NCBI GenBank assembly: GCA_002450895.1 | Contig: DKAR01000221.1 | Coordinates: 1 to 20,814 of the forward strand | Source: Proteobacteria bacterium UBA6921 | GTDB lineage: Bacteria > Pseudomonadota > Gammaproteobacteria > SG8-11 | Direction: 5' to 3' | Length of the DNA: 20,814 nucleotides | Shown here: in pieces, positions 15,045 through 20,814 of the stretch | Layout: each line of letters opens with the position of its first letter | Position numbering within the stretch: the stretch's first letter is position 1 | Notes under the pieces: model-generated | Seen by the model: the letters and a program-made list of their open reading frames with translations, nothing else | What the model was told of the DNA's origin: nothing | The model's database searches: none | Position numbers and translations under genes: made by a program

Positions 15045-17078
15045 CTAGGGCATCTGTTCCTGAGAGGGTTCGGCGCGCTCCTTCTTGTCGGAAGTTGATG
15101 GCGCCATGATGTAATCCTTCATTTCCGGAACGACGGGGACTTCATCATTAGAAATCAGCGCAGCGCCTTCTTCACGCATCAAAAGTTGCTTTGCGCGGAT
15201 GTAATCGTATTTTGAATTGGTCAATGCCGTTCCCGCTTCAGCATCGCGCATCACTGTCGGACGCAGGAAAACCATCAGGTTTGTGCGCGTCTTGCTGGTC
15301 GACGTGTAGCGAAATAATGCGCCGAGCAAGGGAATGTCACCGAGCAACGGCACTCGTTTGTTTTCCTCTTTCAGGTTTTCCCGAATCAATCCGCCGAGCA
15401 CGAGAACTCTGCCGTTGTCGACCATCACTGCGGTCTTGAGTGAACGTTCATTGGTCAACAAACTGGAGTCCCCCGGGATCCCTGCGCCAATTCCGCTGAC
15501 TTTTTGCTCGATCTCCAGGCGAATGGTGTCGCCCTCGCTGATCTGTGGTTTTACCTTGAGATCGATGCCCAACTTGGTTCGATTGAACGTCGTAAACGGA
15601 TTGGTCGGATTGGAGGCGCCATTTGTGGATGTACTGGTGAACGTGCCTGATGGAATTGAAACTTCATCACCGACAAAAATCGTGGCTTCCTGATTGTCGA
15701 GCGTCACGATATTCGGCGTTGAAAGTACGTTCGTTGCGCCATCCGTCTTTAGCGCATTGATCAACGCACCGAAGCTAACACCGTCTTGTCTGAAGCGACC
15801 GAGTCCGAGCGTGAGCCCGCCTGCCGGGGTGGGTATCGCACCGGTGGCAGCCGAACCAATTGCTCCCGGTAAGCCGGTACCATTGTTTGTTACTAAGGCA
15901 GGTGTGTTTCCCGAGGATCGATCCAATGCCGCCCAATCGACGCCCAGATTCACCGCGAGGTTGTCAGACACTTCTGCAATGATGGCCTCGACCATGACTT
16001 GCGCGCGTCGGACATCCAACTGACGGATAACGGCTTCCAGGGAACGAAACACGCCCGGCGGCGCAGTGATGACGATGGCATTGGTGCTCTCATCGGCCTG
16101 GATGTTGAAAATATCGCTTCCAGCGCCAACCGGGCCACCCGCGACCGGCGGGGCACCAGGAACCGGCGCTCCACCTGCCGCAACAGATCCCTTGGCGGCT
16201 TTCGCCTGCGTGGTCTGTACACCGGTCAATACGGGAACCAAATCCTTCGCCTTGGCATAGCGCAGATAAATTACGTGTGTATCACCGACAGTTTCGGTGG
16301 GCGTGTCGAGATGCGCAATGATGGCGCGCAATTGCAGGCGATCACCTTTGTCGCCACCGAGAAGAATACTATTAGTACGTTCGTCGGCAACAAGCGTCGG
16401 TTGAGATGCCTGTGGATCGCCCTTACGCGACTGTTGTTGCAACGTGTTCAGCACACGAACGACATCGCTCGCCGCCGCGTAGTTGAGGCGCACAAATTCG
16501 ACTTCGCCGCTCGTGGGCTGGTCGATGCGGTTGATGATGTCGACGAGGCGCGAAATATTGCTGGCGCGATCGGACACAATCAGCATGTTTGACTGCGGGT
16601 AGGCCGCCATATGACCTTGCGGCGGGACCAGGGGCCGCAAGATGGGCACGAGTTGCGCCGCTGCGACATTCTTTATTTCAATGACGCGCGTCACCATGTC
16701 GTCGCCAACGCCGGGCGCCTCATCTGTCGCGGTCATCCCCGGATGGTGTTTCGCGTCGGCGTCGGGAAGAATCTTGATGACCTTGCCTTCCTGAATCGCC
16801 GAAAACCCGTGAACCTCCAGAATCGAGAGGAACACTTCGTAGACTTCTTTTTTGTCCAGTGGGCGCGCCGAGATGATGGTGATCTTGCCTTTTACCCGTG
16901 GATCGACGATGAAATTCTTACCGGTAATTTCGGAGACGGTACCGATCAGCGCGTTGATGTCGGCCCCTTTCAGATTCAGCGTGACACTTTCCGCGGCAAC
17001 GGTGACCTGAATGCCCGCGACACATCCCCAGACCAGGGCCAATATCTTCAGAAACGGAAATTTCATCTTTTTTGGCAT
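15045..17078 (-). CDS. gspD: Type II secretion secretin GspD
   Basis: This 677-residue protein forms the outer-membrane channel of the type II secretion system. A signal peptide covers about residues 1-29 (cleavage near TVAA-ES). The N0 domain (VTLNLKGADINALIGTVSEI) and the N1-N3 domains follow, with typical NMLIVSD and TNSILLGGD strands. The N3 region carries a Gly/Ala/Pro-rich insertion (around KGSVAAGGAPVPGAPPVAGG), a usual disordered loop in GspD. The secretin core shows VLSTPNIVTLDNQEATIFVG, the gate region and VLVLGGLIRE, then VPLLGDIPLLGALFR and NLMVFLRPTV. The C-terminal tail is short and polar. The ATG at 17078 is used (GGAATTGCT before it); a second ATG four codons in is possible. 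It lies ten bases after gspC. Confidence 0.96.
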   Translation of the reverse strand: MPKKMKFPFLKILALVWGCVAGIQVTVAAESVTLNLKGADINALIGTVSEITGKNFIVDPRVKGKITIISARPLDKKEVYEVFLSILEVHGFSAIQEGKVIKILPDADAKHHPGMTATDEAPGVGDDMVTRVIEIKNVAAAQLVPILRPLVPPQGHMAAYPQSNMLIVSDRASNISRLVDIINRIDQPTSGEVEFVRLNYAAASDVVRVLNTLQQQSRKGDPQASQPTLVADERTNSILLGGDKGDRLQLRAIIAHLDTPTETVGDTHVIYLRYAKAKDLVPVLTGVQTTQAKAAKGSVAAGGAPVPGAPPVAGGPVGAGSDIFNIQADESTNAIVITAPPGVFRSLEAVIRQLDVRRAQVMVEAIIAEVSDNLAVNLGVDWAALDRSSGNTPALVTNNGTGLPGAIGSAATGAIPTPAGGLTLGLGRFRQDGVSFGALINALKTDGATNVLSTPNIVTLDNQEATIFVGDEVSIPSGTFTSTSTNGASNPTNPFTTFNRTKLGIDLKVKPQISEGDTIRLEIEQKVSGIGAGIPGDSSLLTNERSLKTAVMVDNGRVLVLGGLIRENLKEENKRVPLLGDIPLLGALFRYTSTSKTRTNLMVFLRPTVMRDAEAGTALTNSKYDYIRAKQLLMREEGAALISNDEVPVVPEMKDYIMAPSTSDKKERAEPSQEQMP

Positions 17079-17088
17079 AGCAATTCCA

Positions 17089-18006
17089 TTATTCCACTGT
17101 AAATGAAAAGTTCTGTGTGACGCCGTTTCGGATCACCTCGACGCTTACCTGCGACGCGGTTTGCAGATTTTGCATGATTTCCAGCCCGCGCATCGGATTA
17201 TCAAGACGTAACCCGTTTACGGAGGTGACAACATCGCCGGCGCGCAGGCCGAATTTTGAAAGCAGTTGCCGGTCACGACCCGGGCTGATCCGGTACCCGA
17301 CCAACCGATCCCCTTCTCGATAGGGTTCAGCGCGCACGAGGTCCATGACGCTCTGCGGATCCTGGTTCAAGGCCTCGCGATACTGCCTCAACATGGCTCC
17401 GGTACTCCGGTTGTCCGAACTAAGGCTGGGAGGTACAGCCCGCCGCATCGGTGTGTCGGGAGTGTACTGCATGCCCCCACCCGGACGTCCGCTACCCATG
17501 TCCTCATCCTGCGGTAAGCGCAGCACTTCAAGCCGATTGTTTCGCCGCAACATGACGTGGTCAGCAAAGATTTCATCAACAGTCGCGCCGCCCGGCACGG
17601 GCATCCCGACGGAGTAGTAGTCTTCTGTTCCGCTCGGGTCGCTGATGATCGCTTTGGCGGTCGATTTTGACGTTGATGCGATGACACCAAGCAGTGTCAG
17701 GTTCAAGCGCGTTTCGGGGACTTCTACCGGTTGTTCCACCTCGACGACCGGCGCCACCTCAACCTTTCCGAAAAGGCTCCATTGACTGACACTCGTCTGC
17801 GCGGTCGGTGTCCGCATTGGACCGGCGGCCGTCAGAACCTCGGGCGGGACGGTCTCCTGAAGCGTCGATACGGGAACAACGCGCCAAGTCAATTCGGCCA
17901 GCCGAAAGGCAATCGCCACCGTGAACACGATGGCCAGGGCTCCGGGAAGAAGCTCCAGTGCGCGCGTTCGAGCGACAAAGGATTGAAACAGGCCATTGAG
18001 AGACAT
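17089..18006 (-). CDS. gspC: Type II secretion inner-membrane protein GspC
   Basis: This 305-residue bitopic protein links the inner-membrane platform to the secretin. It has a short cytoplasmic N-terminus, one membrane segment at about residues 22-41 (PGALAIVFTVAIAFRLAEL), a Pro-rich linker, and the homology region that binds the GspD N0 domain (starting QWSLFGKVE, through LNLTLLGVIAS, AIISDPSG, YYSVGMPVPGGATVDEIFAD and VMLRRNNRLEVLRLP). The C-terminus is a PDZ-type domain (FGLRAGDVVTSVNGLRLDNP, then VSVEVIRNG). Gene order gspC-gspD-gspE is that of many proteobacterial T2SS loci, and the three are spaced by about ten bases, so they are one operon. No gspF follows gspE here. Confidence 0.94.
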   Translation of the reverse strand: MSLNGLFQSFVARTRALELLPGALAIVFTVAIAFRLAELTWRVVPVSTLQETVPPEVLTAAGPMRTPTAQTSVSQWSLFGKVEVAPVVEVEQPVEVPETRLNLTLLGVIASTSKSTAKAIISDPSGTEDYYSVGMPVPGGATVDEIFADHVMLRRNNRLEVLRLPQDEDMGSGRPGGGMQYTPDTPMRRAVPPSLSSDNRSTGAMLRQYREALNQDPQSVMDLVRAEPYREGDRLVGYRISPGRDRQLLSKFGLRAGDVVTSVNGLRLDNPMRGLEIMQNLQTASQVSVEVIRNGVTQNFSFTVE

Positions 18007-18278
18007 AAAAATTATCGGAAACCCCAGCGCCGCGAAATTCCTTACCTGAATGCTGACGGCGCCGGGCCGCCACTCGATTCAATCCACCGGTACATCGTCC
18101 TTGTTCATCCCGAATCCAAACGGGTGGCGTCTCGCGGTGCGGCAGATTCTACTCGGTTCACCCTCTAATATATAGTTACTGGTCGTCACTTGGTCGGATC
18201 GTCCGGTGATCGCCCGGGAAGGCAATTTGCCTCACGGATCAATCAACAATACGCATCCACTACTATTACGGCCATCCG
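18007..18278. other. Divergent intergenic region between gspC and the DUF1566 gene
   Basis: This 272-base gap should hold promoters for both divergent units. An AT-rich island (TAATATATAGTTA, 18166-18178) stands out and could supply a -10 on either strand, but no good -35 at 16-18 bases was found for either direction. A 13-base palindrome AGGCAA-T-TTGCCT lies at 18220-18232, about 47 bases before the DUF1566 start, and could be a regulator site. No gene is seen. Confidence 0.4.
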
Positions 18279-19304
18279 ATGCAAAGCCAAAATCTGCTGT
18301 CGGGCATTCTGGGCCTTCTGGTATGGAGTTCCGCACACTCGGAAAGTGCCATTGAATATTCACGGTATGCCGGCCTGACCGTCTCCGGAGCCCCAGCGCC
18401 AGTCTCGACTCCCCCGGATCTCTGGGCCTGTGTCACTGATCTCGAAACCGGATTGACGTGGGAGTCTCGCACTCATGATTACGGCCCGCATGACTTTCGG
18501 CAGACCTACACGTGGCGGAATACGCCGGCGACGGGGTCAGTGGCCCAATGTGAGTTACCGGACTGCAATGCGGATGCTTATATAGCGCGATTGAACAGCG
18601 AGCGCTGGTGCGGGTTTGAAAATTGGCGTTTGCCAGACCGGGAAGAACTTCGATCCATTGTCGACTATCGGCGCGAAATAGCCGGCTCCACGGTGTTTTC
18701 GGCGATGTTTCCCAACACGGCGGCGCAATTCTATTGGGGAGCAGAAACGGATGTCAGCGATCCGCTCGCCGCGTGGGGAATTGGTTTTGTTTTCGGATTT
18801 GACTACGCCTACCCGAAGAACAGCGTCGGTCATATTCGGCTGGTTCGCGGTCGCGAAGCAGAACGGAACGAGACGTTTGAAAGATTCGCTGATGGCACCG
18901 TGTTGGATCGTCGGACCGGTCTGGTCTGGAACGAGTGCCTGGTCGGACAAACGTTTGAAGCGGGCCAGTGTCGAGGTGTTCCGAAAGAATTGACGCAAGA
19001 TGAAGCACTGGCACCAGGAATTTTCGGTCCCGACTGGCGACTTCCCGAGCTTGCGGAGCTGACCTCGCTCACGGACTTGTCTCGCTCGCGGTCGGCGATT
19101 CGTCCCGATGTTTTTCCCGGGACGCCACCCGCTGATTTCTGGACATCGACACCCTTTGCGCGCCGACCCACCCAAAATTGGGTCGTAAACTTCACTTTCG
19201 GCGAAGGTGCTGTCTCAAGCGAGCGCCAACATGCGCTCGTTCGCACGGTACGAAACGCTCCTCGCCAGGCACCCTTCGGGATATCCCGGTTCGACCTGCC
19301 ATAA
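18279..19304 (+). CDS. Exported protein with two DUF1566 (Lcl C-terminal type) domains
   Basis: This 341-residue protein has a signal peptide (about residues 1-21, cleavage near SAHS-ES) and no membrane segment after it, so it should be periplasmic, surface-attached or secreted. Two copies of a DUF1566/Lcl-type domain are visible. Copy one contains DLETGLTWESR, FENWRLPDREELRSIVDY, FPNTAAQFYWGAET and GHIRLVRG. Copy two contains DRRTGLVWNE, GPDWRLPELAELTSLTDL, FPGTPPADFWTSTPF and HALVRTVRN. The domain was named after the C-terminal region of the Legionella Lcl adhesin; its biochemical role is poorly known. Several Cys residues could form disulfides. It is divergent from gspC, so it is a conceivable T2SS substrate, but nothing in the sequence proves that. 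It converges on prfC with a ten-base gap. Confidence 0.85.
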   Translation: MQSQNLLSGILGLLVWSSAHSESAIEYSRYAGLTVSGAPAPVSTPPDLWACVTDLETGLTWESRTHDYGPHDFRQTYTWRNTPATGSVAQCELPDCNADAYIARLNSERWCGFENWRLPDREELRSIVDYRREIAGSTVFSAMFPNTAAQFYWGAETDVSDPLAAWGIGFVFGFDYAYPKNSVGHIRLVRGREAERNETFERFADGTVLDRRTGLVWNECLVGQTFEAGQCRGVPKELTQDEALAPGIFGPDWRLPELAELTSLTDLSRSRSAIRPDVFPGTPPADFWTSTPFARRPTQNWVVNFTFGEGAVSSERQHALVRTVRNAPRQAPFGISRFDLP

Positions 19305-19314
19305 CCGGCCGACT

Positions 19315-20814
19315 TTAGTGTTCGCGCGTTGTATGGAACTGGATATCCGGCCAGCGTTCGATGGTGAGGTCTAGATTCACGCGTGTCGGAGCGATGTAGA
19401 CGAGATCTCCAGCGCCATCAATCGCCAAATTGTCACTCGCACGGTTGCGGAATTCCTCGAGCTTCTTTTCATTCGCACACGTGACCCAACGCGCCGTCGC
19501 GACATTGATGGGCTCAAATACGCAGTCAACTCCGTATTCATGCTTCAAGCGATGTGCAACCACGTCAAACTGCAACACGCCGACCGCGCCGACAATGATG
19601 TCGTTGTTGTTCAGGGGTCGAAACAGCTGTGAGGCGCCCTCTTCACACAACTGCTCAATTCCTTTCTGGAGCGCCTTTGCGCGCATCGGATCCTTCAGCC
19701 GCGCCCTTCGGAAGAGTTCGGGCGCGAAATGCGGAATACCGACATATTTGAGGTCCTCGCCCTGGGAAAACGTCTCGCCGATCTGGATCGTTCCGTGGTT
19801 ATGCAGGCCGATGATGTCGCCCGGGTACGCCTCTTCAGTATGCTCGCGCTCACTGGCCATGAAGGTGATCGCCGATGCGATGCGCACCTCGCGACCCTCA
19901 CGCACCTGATAGAGCTTCATGCCTTTCGTATAGCGACCCGAACAGACGCGCAGGAATGCGACTCGATCCCGGTGCTGAGGGTCCATATTCGCCTGGATCT
20001 TGAATACAAAGCCGCTGAACGCCGGTTCGTCGGCACTCACCAGACGTGTTGTCGTGGGGTGCGACTTTGGCGGCGGAGCAAACTCGCAAAATGCTTCCAA
20101 CAGCTCCTGGACCCCGAAATTATTTATCGCCGAACCGAAAAAGACTGGCGTCAGGCGCCCCGCACGAAATTCGTCCAGATTGAACGCATGACTGGCCCCG
20201 CGCACGAGTTCCACTTCCTGGCGAAACTCGTCGGCCAGTCCTTCAAACAGCTCATCCAGACGCTGATTCTGCAAACCTTCGACCAGCTCACCGGTCTTTA
20301 TCTTTCCGCCGTGCGTCGAGGAAAAAAGATGGACGCGGTCGGTATACAGGTTAAAAACGCCCTTAAATCGGCTTCCCATTCCGATGGGCCACGTCATCGG
20401 AGCGCATTTGATCTTCAAAATCCGCTCGATTTCGTCGAGCAGGTCGATCGGCGCACGCCCTTCGCGATCGAGTTTGTTAATGAATGTGACGATGGGTGTA
20501 TCGCGCATGCGACACACCTCCATCAGCTTGATGGTGCGGTCTTCGACGCCCTTGGCGCTGTCGATGACCATCAAAGCAGAGTCGACGGCCGTCAGGGTCC
20601 GGTAGGTGTCTTCGGAGAAATCCTCGTGGCCGGGGGTATCAAGCAGGTTGATGATCCGACCCTGATAAGGGAACTGCATCACGGAACTCGTCACCGAGAT
20701 CCCGCGCTGCTTTTCGATCTCCATCCAGTCCGAGGTCGCATGTCGAGCCGCTTTGCGTCCCTTGACGGTGCCCGCAAGTTGAATCGCGCCGCCGAACAGC
20801 AACAGCTTTTCGGT
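19315..20814 (-). CDS. prfC: Peptide chain release factor 3, 5' end outside window
   Basis: The frame runs off the window end, giving 499 residues of a protein that is usually about 530; roughly 30 N-terminal residues, including the P-loop, are missing. RF3 is a GTPase that removes RF1 and RF2 from the ribosome after peptide release. Visible are the switch region with SDWMEIEKQRGIS, G3 DTPGHEDF, G4 NKLD, then TWPIGMGSRFKGV, domain II FVFKIQANMDPQHRDRVAF, EEAYPGDIIGLHNHGTIQIG and domain III VGAVGVLQFDVV, ending FHTTREH as in typical RF3. The internal TTG at 20802 is not the start, because homologous sequence (TEKLLLFGG) continues to the window edge. Confidence 0.97.
   Translation of the reverse strand, partial: TEKLLLFGGAIQLAGTVKGRKAARHATSDWMEIEKQRGISVTSSVMQFPYQGRIINLLDTPGHEDFSEDTYRTLTAVDSALMVIDSAKGVEDRTIKLMEVCRMRDTPIVTFINKLDREGRAPIDLLDEIERILKIKCAPMTWPIGMGSRFKGVFNLYTDRVHLFSSTHGGKIKTGELVEGLQNQRLDELFEGLADEFRQEVELVRGASHAFNLDEFRAGRLTPVFFGSAINNFGVQELLEAFCEFAPPPKSHPTTTRLVSADEPAFSGFVFKIQANMDPQHRDRVAFLRVCSGRYTKGMKLYQVREGREVRIASAITFMASEREHTEEAYPGDIIGLHNHGTIQIGETFSQGEDLKYVGIPHFAPELFRRARLKDPMRAKALQKGIEQLCEEGASQLFRPLNNNDIIVGAVGVLQFDVVAHRLKHEYGVDCVFEPINVATARWVTCANEKKLEEFRNRASDNLAIDGAGDLVYIAPTRVNLDLTIERWPDIQFHTTREH

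Noticed and set aside
18166..18178. AT-rich island as a gspC or DUF1566 promoter
   Set aside because: It could hold a -10 on either strand, but no acceptable -35 was found at normal spacing.

Overview
The window reads as a stretch of chromosome from a Gram-negative, moderately GC-rich proteobacterium, most likely a beta- or gammaproteobacterium. Pointers are a glycolate oxidase operon (glcDEF), type II secretion genes gspC-gspD-gspE, release factor 3 (prfC), several predicted lipoproteins, an outer-membrane beta-barrel protein and a REP-like palindrome pair. The GlcD C-terminus looks betaproteobacterial, but the genus cannot be told from the sequence. No rRNA, tRNA, CRISPR array, transposase or phage gene was seen.

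Layout. 1-3319 (+): 3' part of glcD, then glcE and glcF, with the REP-like doublet between glcD and glcE. 3367-3882 (+): small lipoprotein with PEGA and SHOCT domains. 3977-5086 (+): predicted lipoprotein of glycoside hydrolase family 18. 5161-12884 (-): a tight three-gene operon, transcribed from the high-coordinate end. 12885-13472: non-coding. 13473-18006 (-): gspC, gspD and gspE, transcribed in that order. 18279-19304 (+): exported protein with two DUF1566 (Lcl-type) domains. 19315-20814 (-): prfC, cut by the window end.

The most interesting part is the three-gene operon, which looks like an unusual synthase-dependent exopolysaccharide system. Its first gene encodes a processive family 2 glycosyltransferase of hyaluronan synthase/NodC type with a PilZ (c-di-GMP-binding) domain at the N-terminus. 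The second encodes a membrane-anchored periplasmic protein whose deacetylase domain has lost all three metal-ligand positions; it also carries a LamG-like beta-sandwich and a short GH18-like tail without the catalytic Glu. The third is a 1388-residue protein with a signal peptide, about 20 TPR units, a deacetylase domain with intact metal and catalytic residues, and a C-terminal outer-membrane barrel ending in Phe. In effect this joins a PgaA-like exporter to a PgaB-like deacetylase. The inferred working model is c-di-GMP-activated synthesis and translocation through the inner membrane, capture in the periplasm, de-N-acetylation on the TPR scaffold and export through the attached barrel. The convergent GH18 lipoprotein could trim or degrade the product. 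The polymer itself cannot be identified from sequence.

The glcDEF products together form membrane-associated glycolate dehydrogenase (glycolate to glyoxylate). GspC, GspD and GspE supply the inner-membrane clamp, outer-membrane secretin and ATPase of a type II secretion system whose other parts must lie elsewhere.
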